DNA of 64,000 bases, taken from positions 1-64,000 of the forward strand of contig NZ_VYIJ01000004.1 of assembly GCF_008709555.1 (NCBI RefSeq), written 5' to 3'. Source of the stretch: Thermoplasma sp. Lineage in GTDB: Archaea > Thermoplasmatota > Thermoplasmata > Thermoplasmatales > Thermoplasmataceae. This document shows positions 52,953 to 61,234 of this stretch, piece by piece. The position numbers were made by a program, and so were the translations under genes. Below the pieces are notes generated by a model that worked only from the letters and a program-made list of their open reading frames with translations, had not been told where the DNA came from and ran no database searches. The stretch's first letter is position 1. The number at the start of each line of letters is the position of its first letter.

Positions 52953-53540
52953 GTGGATACCAAGGTCTGTAACTACGTTCTGTGTTCTGAGAGATCTCAG
53001 ATAAATTTTACCATATCACATTTTGTCCTATCAAAGGTATCCGGACATTTCAGCAGGTTCTTTGGCTGTGCTTTGATCAGCGAAATGGAATCAGTCGATT
53101 ACGCCTTCCTCAAGATAGACGTGACGAGCATCAGAACCGGTAACAGCATAAGGGACAGGAACCTCATGAAGAGAAGCTACTTCAACTCATCTGAATACAG
53201 GTACATAGAATGTGAGGTCAAAGATCTCGATCTGAAAAAAACTTTAGATCATCCGGTGGATTTCCATGTAAGAATAAAAGAAATGGAGGAGGTTATCCCA
53301 TTCAATGTATTCGTGATCTCGGCGAACAGCGATATGATCAACCTGAGAATAACTGGCAAGATCAAAACTCAGGATTTTGGACTGAAATGGCCGTCTCCAA
53401 TCAAGGCGGGCTTGATGGTTGGGTCAGAGGCCAACCTTAGCATCTTTCTTTCATTGTTCAGGGGTCAGACTACGATAGAGAATCTCGGAAATAATCCATC
53501 ACAATCTTCTTCAGTCCACGTCGCATCACATCGGAAATAG
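52953..53540 (+). CDS. YceI-like domain protein
   Basis: The protein has the YceI pattern FTISHFVLSKVSGHFSRFFGCALISEM, then IDVTSIRTGNSIRDRNLMKRSYFNSSEYRYIECEV, the typical SIDTGxxxRDxHLRxxxFFD block. YceI proteins are lipocalin-like barrels that bind polyisoprenoids such as quinones. No signal peptide is clear, so the protein is probably cytoplasmic or starts later. Its 3' end overlaps the convergent HTH_10 gene by 71 bases, an unusual amount; the last about 20 residues may be a late extension. Confidence 0.75.
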   Translation: MDTKVCNYVLCSERSQINFTISHFVLSKVSGHFSRFFGCALISEMESVDYAFLKIDVTSIRTGNSIRDRNLMKRSYFNSSEYRYIECEVKDLDLKKTLDHPVDFHVRIKEMEEVIPFNVFVISANSDMINLRITGKIKTQDFGLKWPSPIKAGLMVGSEANLSIFLSLFRGQTTIENLGNNPSQSSSVHVASHRK

Positions 53541-54099
53541 AAGATGTCTTTATTCCAAAGCTCTTGGCAAGATCCTTCATCGATATCTGCCTGTCTATAT
53601 CGAAATACCCCAGCTTGAGAGCACTCATTATGACCTCCCTTTCCCTGGGCGTGAGTTCATTCTTGGAATATTCGCTGATGGAGATGACAATGACGTTTAT
53701 CTCCTCCTCCTTAAGCTTTCTGAGGGCTCTGTTAAACTCTGATCTTGTAGGCGCGATGATCCTGTATCTTACCTTATCGAAACTGATGGATTTGCCGCCC
53801 ATAACCATCATATTGAATGACTCGAGTATACGGCATGCCGTACAGCTCTTACCCTCTGCCCAGATCGCGTCTTTACCGCTGAGGTTGGCTTTCAACACAT
53901 AGCCGGGATACTTTTTTATCTCGTTGAACAGCGAATGCCGATCCATTGAGGGTTTTATAAGATGTATGGTAGTATTTTCACCTATCCTAAGCCTCTCGAT
54001 CACGGCCTGTGGATCCCTGTCCAGAACAAGGTTGGTGACCCAGCAATCCTCCCTCTCCACTTCGATGATAGCTTCAATTGACGGGTTGTTTCCTTTCAA
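53470..54099 (-). CDS. HTH_10 (bacterio-opsin activator-like) transcriptional regulator
   Basis: The C-terminus LTPREREVIMSALKLGYFDIDRQISMKDLAKSFGIKTSSISDVMRRGLKKIV is the HTH_10 domain. The N-terminal 140 residues form a ligand-sensing-like domain with CTACRI, a cysteine pair that could sense redox or metal. The start is TTG 54099. A TATA box (complement of CAAATATAAG at 54121) is 25 bases upstream, and the perfect palindrome CTAACATGTTAG at 54101-54112 lies between them. Confidence 0.8.
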   Translation of the reverse strand: MKGNNPSIEAIIEVEREDCWVTNLVLDRDPQAVIERLRIGENTTIHLIKPSMDRHSLFNEIKKYPGYVLKANLSGKDAIWAEGKSCTACRILESFNMMVMGGKSISFDKVRYRIIAPTRSEFNRALRKLKEEEINVIVISISEYSKNELTPREREVIMSALKLGYFDIDRQISMKDLAKSFGIKTSSISDVMRRGLKKIVMDYFRDSLS

Positions 54100-54100
54100 T

Positions 54101-54112
54101 CTAACATGTTAG
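54101..54112. promoter_or_regulatory. 12-bp perfect palindrome, possible operator
   Basis: CTAACATGTTAG lies between the TATA box and the TTG start of the HTH_10 gene, next to the divergent crotonase gene. Its placement suits autoregulation or control of both genes. Confidence 0.4.
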
Positions 54113-54154
54113 GCATCCATCAAATATAAGTATTACCTTTAGCGTTCCGATAAG

Positions 54155-54814
54155 ATGACAGATATCAGAGTAAGGGGCTATAGGAGCATTTCATTCTGGC
54201 AGGAAGAAGGCATAGGGCTGATCGTGATAAGGAGCGATAGCCATGGCGAATTTGATCTTAATACCCTTGATGAGATCACGGCGGCCATGGGTATCGCAGC
54301 GATGGATGAAAGCGTCAAATCTGTAGCAATAACCGGAATGAACAATGTATTCGGACGACGCATCGTGAGCGGCCAGCTATCAAATAACATCGTATACAGA
54401 ATGATGCAGTCCTCATCAGCGCTGATATCTATGATATATTCTTTAGAAAAACCGGTATTCGCAATACTCAACGGCGACGCCATAGATGAGGGTTATGAGA
54501 TCGCACTTCTCGCCGACATGATAATAAGCGCTGACGATGTACGGGTTGGCTTCGAAAAGGGTTACGAGTTCAAAATCGGGGGATCCTTCACATCGCTAAG
54601 GATGCGGAGAACCGACCTCTCGGTGGCGGAAGAGGGCATCAATGTTGATCGCGTGCTGAAGCATGAGAGTCTGCTTGAGACTGCTAAGGAGATAATAGAG
54701 AAAACTGCAGATGCCAATTTCTCCATCAGAAGAAAACAGAGATATAGAGGTATAACTGAACTCATAAACATGGAGAAGCTGAACTTCTATGAGCACTATC
54801 TTATGCGAACCTGA
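54155..54814 (+). CDS. Divergent enoyl-CoA hydratase/isomerase (crotonase) family protein
   Basis: The 219-residue protein keeps the crotonase core: EKPVFAILNGDAIDEGYEIALLADMIISADDVRVGFEKG aligns with the KPVIAAVNGxAxGGGxELALxCDxRIA block. The oxyanion-hole glycines are changed (DAIDEGYE for LGGGCE), and the family's other catalytic Glu is not clear. It may act on a CoA ester or have lost activity. It is divergent from the HTH_10 gene and separated by only 55 bases, so both may share control. Confidence 0.75.
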   Translation: MTDIRVRGYRSISFWQEEGIGLIVIRSDSHGEFDLNTLDEITAAMGIAAMDESVKSVAITGMNNVFGRRIVSGQLSNNIVYRMMQSSSALISMIYSLEKPVFAILNGDAIDEGYEIALLADMIISADDVRVGFEKGYEFKIGGSFTSLRMRRTDLSVAEEGINVDRVLKHESLLETAKEIIEKTADANFSIRRKQRYRGITELINMEKLNFYEHYLMRT

Positions 54815-55200
54815 ACGCCTAAGTGATATCGAGAATTATGTAATGCATTGTTATGCATGGTATTCTTGAGGTCGCCGGCATTCTCAACAGCCGCCTGATC
54901 TGGATGGTACAGGCGATTATATTTCATCAAACACCAGGAGTGCTCTTCCTGCGGTAAACAGGATATCGAGTGATCATCTAAGGATAACGATTGCCACCGA
55001 TGCCAACCTATCACTGTCGCAGATGGCGCTGCGTTTCGAACGCTTCAATTCCTTCCAGATTGGACGATCTAACTTCCAACATGTACATGACATTCGTAAG
55101 AAGCCCCTCAATTTTAAAGCATGATACATAATTATATTGAAATCATTTAACAATTAAAACTCTAAATGCCGAAGTTACTAGAAGGCGATCATAGGACTCC
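54815..55200. other. 386-base spacer with a possible gene remnant
   Basis: No complete gene is seen. On the plus strand at about 54905-55120, one frame without a start reads GDYISSNTRSALPAVNRISSDHLRITIATDANLSLSQMAL, a plausible protein-like stretch, and the preceding bases give MHGILEVAGILNSRLIW in another frame. A frameshifted remnant is possible, but I cannot name the protein. The minus-strand ORF at 54796 looks like a shadow. Confidence 0.35.
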
Positions 55201-57120
55201 TCATTTCCCCTTTAATCTTTTCCTGAGTTCTGAAAAAACGTTTCTCACGTCATAGAAGTATATGTTATCGTAGGGGCAGGCAAGTATGCATGATCCGGAT
55301 CCAACACATTTCGAGCTCTTGAAATAACCCTGCTTAATGAACTGGCCTGCAAGATCCCCGGCACCGACTTCACATGCCGTGACGCAGGCCTTTGTTTTGC
55401 AGGTCACGCATTTGGATGGATCATGCACCTTCAGCCTGAATAGACCGATCCTGCTGAAGAACCCGACGAAAGTACCGGTTGAGCACCACCCGTACCTCCT
55501 GCATGGACTCATTCCGACAAGCGGTATGCTCATGAAAAATATGTACCAGATCACGTTCCACACCGTAAAAGAGTATATCACTGCTGGATCGGCGCCATAT
55601 GGATCGGCCATATGACCGGTGCTGGCAAGATACGAAAGATATGCGGCGATGAGTATGAGTACCCATGATGAACCGATCACCGGGTATAACGATTCCTTGA
55701 ACCTGCTACCAATGTGCTTTCTGCTTAACGGGGCGGAATAATTGTATTTTATCATGGCCTGGCCAAGTGTACCACCGTACATGACGGCGGATGGACAGAG
55801 TGTGCTGCAGTAGCTTCTTCTACCGAAGAGCAGAGCAAGGACGGCGTAAAGTGCATAGCTTCCGATCAGTGCTCCGAGTATGCCTGGGTAAACAGGTCCA
55901 AGGCTTCCCACATTTCCCCAGAATGGCAGGATTTCATAGTACCGTGGATCCACAAAATTTGGGAAATAAATGGTGTAAAGTGCATAGGCTATGAGGGCAA
56001 AGGTCAGGTTCCATCTCTTCTCGCGCCACCTGAGCTTTCCAATCCTCACTATAACAAGAGAGGCCATCTCCACGCCCATTATTATCAGAAATATGTATGA
56101 ATTTGTTACTGAACCGAATACTAGAATGGCGTTGAGAACCGCCGCGCCAAGACCGCCCTGCATACCGATGCCGAAGCTGTTCATGAAGGAATTCAGACCA
56201 TGAACGTTTCCAGTGACCGATATTATTGATGCTGCCGCCAGCCACTCTGCAAGGAATGAAAAAAGGAGCACATAGAACATCTTGTACCTGTTGTTTGACC
56301 ATCCGATTCTGCCCTTTGCTCCATTGCCCATGAACAAAAAAAGAAAGTAGAATGCCATCTGAGCCAGCATCGATGCGTCAAATAGTGCGAGGAATCCGAT
56401 CGAACCGAAGACCAGCGATAAAAATAGGCCGACCGCAGACAGGCTCATCAGACCGAAAAAGATCGATATCAAGATTATTTTACTATAGTTCATCGTATCG
56501 AACTTTGCTGCGATCACCTCAAAGAGCACGGCCATGAAGATGACCATTACTGCTGTAAAATATAAAATGCCGTACAGCGGAAGATAAGATCCAGGAAGGA
56601 AAAATGGATTGAATAGACCTGATAGGGCTATACCCGAGAACACCACTTTCTTGATCCTATCTTGCTCAAGGAATAACAAGGAAAGAGCCATTTCTATCTC
56701 CATGGATACTATGAATAGATAGCTGCTGACACTGTGGATCAAAGCATATATCATACCATTTTTCAGCAAGGTTGGATAGGATATCATGGTGAGAAAGTAG
56801 GCCATGGTCACCTCGTTTGCTATTAGAAGCGATATGAACAACGATATCCTGGGCGTGCTCTTTGAGGAATCCCTAGTCAGATAAACCCATACGATCGCTG
56901 CGCCCATCAAGGCCATAGGTATGTCAACAGCAGCGGATGCCTTCGTGAAAGTCAAAGGACGATTGAAGTATATGATGAGACCCAGAAACATCGAGATCAT
57001 CATAACCTCTATGAATATCTCCAGACCAACATTGGTGCTTTTTTTCATGATCCTGTAGAAGAGATAGAAGAAGATCAGCGACATCAGGATCTCGATCGGA
57101 AAATCAATCAGCGTGTTCAA
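55201..57120 (-). CDS. NapH-like membrane protein with 4Fe-4S ferredoxin motifs
   Basis: The first 430 residues are membrane helices. Then GRRSYCSTLCPSAVMYGGTLGQ and SPCRRYGWCSTGTFVGFFSR resemble the NapH/NosR/CcoG-type Cys motifs. The C-terminus CVTCKTKACVTACEVG and CVGSGSCILACPYDN should ligate Fe-S clusters, though spacing departs from the CxxCxxCxxxCP ideal. It would carry electrons across or along the membrane. The start overlaps the gene upstream by 17 bases. The long N-terminal membrane part is not known to me from NapH. Confidence 0.75.
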   Translation of the reverse strand: MNTLIDFPIEILMSLIFFYLFYRIMKKSTNVGLEIFIEVMMISMFLGLIIYFNRPLTFTKASAAVDIPMALMGAAIVWVYLTRDSSKSTPRISLFISLLIANEVTMAYFLTMISYPTLLKNGMIYALIHSVSSYLFIVSMEIEMALSLLFLEQDRIKKVVFSGIALSGLFNPFFLPGSYLPLYGILYFTAVMVIFMAVLFEVIAAKFDTMNYSKIILISIFFGLMSLSAVGLFLSLVFGSIGFLALFDASMLAQMAFYFLFLFMGNGAKGRIGWSNNRYKMFYVLLFSFLAEWLAAASIISVTGNVHGLNSFMNSFGIGMQGGLGAAVLNAILVFGSVTNSYIFLIIMGVEMASLVIVRIGKLRWREKRWNLTFALIAYALYTIYFPNFVDPRYYEILPFWGNVGSLGPVYPGILGALIGSYALYAVLALLFGRRSYCSTLCPSAVMYGGTLGQAMIKYNYSAPLSRKHIGSRFKESLYPVIGSSWVLILIAAYLSYLASTGHMADPYGADPAVIYSFTVWNVIWYIFFMSIPLVGMSPCRRYGWCSTGTFVGFFSRIGLFRLKVHDPSKCVTCKTKACVTACEVGAGDLAGQFIKQGYFKSSKCVGSGSCILACPYDNIYFYDVRNVFSELRKRLKGK

Positions 57121-58567
57121 CGATCATCACCCTGTTTCTCCCTGGAAGTGAGAGTCCTGCGAAGCTGTTCAAGGATAGGTGCGTTGTGTACCACATTATG
57201 GGAAGCATGGCGATCCAAAGAGCCAAGCTGAACCATACCTGATCTATGAGAGGCATGAACGGCCATATGTGCACCTCCATTACGGACGACATGTAGAATA
57301 TCACAAGCGGGACGACGTTGAAAACAACAGTAACATATTCTAGGTATGTGTACCTAGTAATGGAAGGCATCAGGCTGTATCCTGAACCTATGAGTATACC
57401 GGCTGAGTATCCAGTGATCATCATCAGTGCGTAGAATGCTGGTTTATAATAGGCCATGAAGGTGAGATCCGGAACGAACCATAAGTATGAAATTAGTATG
57501 CCCAATACAGACAATGCAGAGGCAACAACTTTATAGGATGAATTCAGCGTCAGGAAGCTGAACAGTATTGTGGCGAATATGAAGCCAGATAGAACCATGG
57601 CCATACCGCCCACAAAGAAGAATATGATGTTTTTCTCCAGCCCCAACGAAACAAGAAATTCCAGGATCAATGGGAGTACCACCGATCCCGCCAGGATGGC
57701 CACTGCCTGCACAACCGATCTGTCCCTTGGCCGCACAAAGAACCTCTTTATCCGCCTTCCTGATCTGTAAAAGCGTGATACAAAAATATACGTCAGTATG
57801 AGAAGGGTGAGGCTCAGAAGCAGCACCGGTATAAGTATCACATCGATTATAAGCGCCGCCACCGCAGGCAGAAGTGAGATGAAGCTCTCACACTGACAGC
57901 TGAATGCGCTTGTTAGACCTGAAAGAGCCGAACCTATTGTATTGCCGTGCCTGGATGAATACGATATGATCTGGTAATAATTCTCTGAAACCAATGCTGC
58001 AACGGCAAAGAAAACGATCTCTATGAACGGACTTATCAGCACATTTATGTTCTCAGTAAGAACGAAGATACCATCGATATCAAGGCCCAGCGGCACCATT
58101 CCGAGCCCCCTGAACAGGCTGACATCAGATTCTATTATCACTGGAGCCCTAGTAGGCAGAGATATCGATACCAGGCCACCAAGGTAGATCATGAATATTA
58201 TCGTACCGACAAATGCCGGTAATCTTATGAGGTAACCCTCTGTCTCACCGACAAGTTTCAACTCCGCCATCATGGCAAGAATAAGCGATATCAGGGCGAA
58301 CCAGAACATTGGATACCTGTAAAAAGAAATGAGTATTATAATAAGGAAAAAAACATAGAATGTGTTACCATACATCGCTGCTGATTTTGAAAATCTGCCA
58401 ACCGGCAGGGAACTTATGAGAAGTATTGCAGGAATTGAAAATACGAAGGCAAATAGAATCATAGAGTCGCTGGTTATGAATATATACCTGTTGTAAAAGA
58501 TTCCAATAGTCAGAAAAAATATAAAAAATGATATGAGTTGAAAGAGAAAAATGGTTTTGTTATGCAT
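57104..58567 (-). CDS. Polytopic membrane protein between cupredoxin and NapH-like genes
   Basis: The 487-residue protein is nearly all hydrophobic, with about 12 segments. A region SALSGLTSAFSCQCESFISLLPAVAALIIDVILIPVLLLSL contains a CxC pair facing a membrane segment. I do not recognise the family. It begins 2 bases after the cupredoxin stop and overlaps the NapH-like gene, so the three are one transcription unit. Its role is likely electron transfer or assembly of a redox complex. Confidence 0.6.
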   Translation of the reverse strand: MHNKTIFLFQLISFFIFFLTIGIFYNRYIFITSDSMILFAFVFSIPAILLISSLPVGRFSKSAAMYGNTFYVFFLIIILISFYRYPMFWFALISLILAMMAELKLVGETEGYLIRLPAFVGTIIFMIYLGGLVSISLPTRAPVIIESDVSLFRGLGMVPLGLDIDGIFVLTENINVLISPFIEIVFFAVAALVSENYYQIISYSSRHGNTIGSALSGLTSAFSCQCESFISLLPAVAALIIDVILIPVLLLSLTLLILTYIFVSRFYRSGRRIKRFFVRPRDRSVVQAVAILAGSVVLPLILEFLVSLGLEKNIIFFFVGGMAMVLSGFIFATILFSFLTLNSSYKVVASALSVLGILISYLWFVPDLTFMAYYKPAFYALMMITGYSAGILIGSGYSLMPSITRYTYLEYVTVVFNVVPLVIFYMSSVMEVHIWPFMPLIDQVWFSLALWIAMLPIMWYTTHLSLNSFAGLSLPGRNRVMIVEHAD

Positions 58568-58569
58568 GT

Positions 58570-59280
58570 TTAATCTACTACGACTGTTCCGGTCATCCAG
58601 CCAACAGTGGTCATTGCCCCGCTCCAGCCTCCGTTAACTTCGCTGAGGCCGCAGGGAACGTAACACTGCCATGTGTATGTGCCCGTATTATTCAGGTAAA
58701 GATATGCCAGTGTTGTTGATCCACCCCATGTGGGGATGTTCACCAGTATCTGCCCGCTGTTTATTATTGTGAACGTGTGCGTAATATTGTATCCTCCAGT
58801 CGAGTTTCCGAACCAGTTGATCTGGCTGATCACCTCTGGCTTCTGAAGCGTGGTGGTTCCGTTTTTATAGGTCGAGAGCGCAGAGGTTGTATTGTACTGA
58901 TATTCAACACCACCGACTGTTCCGATGACCTTGGTGAATATGGTGCTGTTCGATGTGCTTGTATTACCTATGTTCGGTGTCGGGCCGGAGTCATAGTCTA
59001 TTATCGTAAGGACAATCTCCCTGTGCGCAGGTAATATTATATTGGCTGCTGATTCTAGGGTGTTGTTGGCTGCCAGTATGAAATATGAAGGCTGGTTGTG
59101 TTCGTAAGTAGAGTTGTAGACGTATGGGTTCGATGGCGTTATGACAAGCGTCAGGTAGTAAGGTCCTGTAGATGGAGCAGATACAGGATGGCTGGTTGTG
59201 TATGAGTAGGCCACACCTATACCAATACCGCCTATCACGACGACCGCTGTAACCAATGCATAGAATACTTTATCATCCAT
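58570..59280 (-). CDS. Membrane-anchored cupredoxin-like protein with CxxxC
   Basis: Residues about 8-28 are a signal anchor (ALVTAVVVIGGIGIGVAYSY). The rest is an Asn/Ser/Thr-rich beta protein with many N-glycosylation sequons. NITHTFTI gives a His, and TYTWQCYVPCGLSEVNGGW...GWM a CxxxC plus Met, in the places where CuA or type 1 copper ligands sit. The second CuA His position is Glu. It may bind copper in an altered site and pass electrons to the neighbours encoded next. Confidence 0.65.
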   Translation of the reverse strand: MDDKVFYALVTAVVVIGGIGIGVAYSYTTSHPVSAPSTGPYYLTLVITPSNPYVYNSTYEHNQPSYFILAANNTLESAANIILPAHREIVLTIIDYDSGPTPNIGNTSTSNSTIFTKVIGTVGGVEYQYNTTSALSTYKNGTTTLQKPEVISQINWFGNSTGGYNITHTFTIINSGQILVNIPTWGGSTTLAYLYLNNTGTYTWQCYVPCGLSEVNGGWSGAMTTVGWMTGTVVVD

Positions 59281-59399
59281 CTGTTATCGCTATTAAAATG
59301 ATGTTTCGCTATTTAACCGTGAAAGCTAACATTTTAGGTCATTGCACATCGACAATGGAGGTGAAAAAGATCTTATTCAGATAAGGAAATTATTGCTTC

Positions 59400-60299
59400 T
59401 TATCTCTTCACCCTGCTGTAACCAACAACTCTCGGAAACCCGTTCTGATCCGCAAGGACAAGCGTGTCCTTCAGGACTGGCAGCTTGAGCCTTGTGGTGT
59501 ATGCATCACCTTCAGGGCTGCATTTCACAAAGTTCATGAGGTCTGATATGTACGGATCAGAAAGCGTATCCCTGTCCTTAAGCGATCTGTGAAATGTGAT
59601 ATTGTCTTCGACCTGATTTGTGTATTCGAATGGCTTCTCGGCTAAAAACATACCCCTGGAAAGCTCCTCAACCTCAACATTCTTCAACGCTATCCCTACC
59701 CTGGTACCGGCTTCTGCTTCTTCGAAATCAACGTCGTTTACCTGTATTGACCTTATCTGAACCTGCCTGTTGATCTCTGATAAATAGAGATCCTGGTGTT
59801 TTCTAATCTTTCCGGACAGTACGAAGCCAAGAACCACCGTACCTACGCTCTTTACCTTGAAGTAGTGATCTATAACCACAAGCGTGTTCTGATCGTCCCT
59901 ATCGATCTTAATGTTCTTTATCCTATCCAGTATTTCCATGGGCCTTCCGGAGAAGAATTCTGGATCGATGTTCGTATCCTTGAGCAGCCTTCTGATCGTG
60001 CCCTGCTTATCCTCGCTGGCAACTATTATACCCCTCTTTTTTCCGAACAGGTCAAGGGCAATTATCGTCTCAGCGAAATATTTGTCGAGATTCTCACCGT
60101 TTATTATGAAAATATCCGTCGGATATATGGAATCCGTGAGCGATGATATCTTGTCTGGATACTTGATCGGTTCTATAAACGTCATCACGCCGTCATCATC
60201 TTTCCTGTTGTATAGACGTATGTCGCTCTCTGTGCCCTTCTTCGAAATTTCGCGGAGTATGTCCTCAACGCCATAGGCAAAGACATTGAAATGGTACAT
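59400..60299 (-). CDS. EF-Tu/SelB-type protein with domain II but no P-loop
   Basis: Residues about 165-245 match translation-factor domain II (VVIDHYFKVKSVGTVVLGFVLSGKIRKHQDLYLSEINRQVQIRSIQVNDVDFEEAEAGTRVGIALKNV). The N-terminal 150 residues sit where a GTPase would be but lack GxxxxGKS/T and NKxD, so it cannot be a normal GTPase. Such degenerate SelB/EF1A-related proteins occur in euryarchaea with unknown role. The length is 299 residues. It is a single gene divergent from the hypothetical at 60395. Confidence 0.7.
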   Translation of the reverse strand: MYHFNVFAYGVEDILREISKKGTESDIRLYNRKDDDGVMTFIEPIKYPDKISSLTDSIYPTDIFIINGENLDKYFAETIIALDLFGKKRGIIVASEDKQGTIRRLLKDTNIDPEFFSGRPMEILDRIKNIKIDRDDQNTLVVIDHYFKVKSVGTVVLGFVLSGKIRKHQDLYLSEINRQVQIRSIQVNDVDFEEAEAGTRVGIALKNVEVEELSRGMFLAEKPFEYTNQVEDNITFHRSLKDRDTLSDPYISDLMNFVKCSPEGDAYTTRLKLPVLKDTLVLADQNGFPRVVGYSRVKR

Positions 60300-60394
60300 A
60301 CGACCCTCATGCCATATGTTTAGATTAAAATATCCTTTTTATTGCGGAAGCTAAGAAACATTTTAATCGTGATTTGGGATCAAATCCGGATCCC

Positions 60395-60853
60395 ATGGAT
60401 GTTAAGAGGTACTGCCCTGTTATAGATTCCGATCTGCCAGCCGATCATGTCTATTTCAAATTCAGAAGTGATATAGAAGCGGCCGAGGCATACCTGGGTC
60501 TGGCCATAGCGGAAGGAATCAAGGTAAATGAGACCAGGGAAATACTGGATATGATAGACACAATATACAATTCGCTGTCCGATCCTGAATCAAGACTAAA
60601 CGATTTTCAGGAGAAAAGGCTGAATTTCACAGAGGAAGACTGGTACGATATGAAGGAGAAAGCAAACAACGGAAACCGATGGTCAATGTACATGTTCTTG
60701 GCCAGGAGTTCCATCGATAGCGCTGTTTACTGGCTGTACAGTCTCAAAGAAACCGAGGAATTCAGAGAAATCGTGAATGACGAAACCATTTTAAAGTTAA
60801 TGAAGACGGGCTTTGTGATATTGAGGGAGTCGCTTGGAGATATAAGGCTATGA
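60395..60853 (+). CDS. Hypothetical helical protein
   Basis: The 152-residue protein is rich in acidic and aromatic residues and predicted helical; no motif recognised. The ATG at 60395 is preferred because TTTTAAT at 60361 is about 30 bases before it. It is followed by transposon-fossil sequence and is divergent from the EF-Tu-like gene. Confidence 0.55.
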   Translation: MDVKRYCPVIDSDLPADHVYFKFRSDIEAAEAYLGLAIAEGIKVNETREILDMIDTIYNSLSDPESRLNDFQEKRLNFTEEDWYDMKEKANNGNRWSMYMFLARSSIDSAVYWLYSLKETEEFREIVNDETILKLMKTGFVILRESLGDIRL

Positions 60854-60890
60854 CCTCTCGAACCGAGGTTTTGATTTGTAAAGAGGAAAG

Positions 60891-60923
60891 GTGAACTACC
60901 TCTCCCTTGCGGATGGGGCTTCC
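60891..60923 (-). mobile_element. Fossil IS605/IS1341-type right end (first hairpin)
   Basis: On the minus strand GGAAGCCCC-ATCCGCAAG-GGAGAGGTAGTTCAC has the form of the omega-RNA hairpin that ends TnpB elements (GGAAGC...stem-loop...GTAGTTCAC). No intact TnpB lies next to it. It is 23 bases from a second end of different sequence. Confidence 0.45.
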
Positions 60924-60948
60924 ACCCACTTAACCACGTCTGAGTGAG

Positions 60949-61218
60949 CTACTCCTCAGCTGAAGCATCGGAGCTTCCTTTCAACGAAGAGACATCTGCC
61001 TGTACGGATATATTCCATGCAAGCCCGAAGTTGCGATCTCCACAGGCGTGAATTCGGACCGCACCGGCCCTACTCAGCCATTTCGTTTATACTGCGTGGT
61101 TATCGCAGTACATGCATTTATACCAGACTTCTTTATTATTTTTCCATTGGGGGAAGTCCGTGTATCTCCTCCCTGAAGGTCTGAGTCTTACTGCTTCCCT
61201 CAAACTCCTAACTTTTCT
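60949..61218 (-). pseudogene. TnpB (IS605 family) C-terminal fossil with right-end hairpin
   Basis: On the minus strand one frame of 90 codons reads REAVRLRPSGRRYTDFPQW, then KEVWYKCMYCDNHAV, an internal TAA, then AGAVRIHACGDRN, ending SLKGSSDASAEE-stop. The CMYC resembles one half of the TnpB zinc ribbon and ACGD the usual C-terminal tail. The last codons are also the right-end hairpin GGAAGCTCCGATGCTTCAGC and TGAGGAGTAGCTCAC. The rest of TnpB is absent. It occupies most of the 60854-61234 spacer. Confidence 0.55.
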
Positions 61219-61234
61219 TTAAAATTAATTGATA

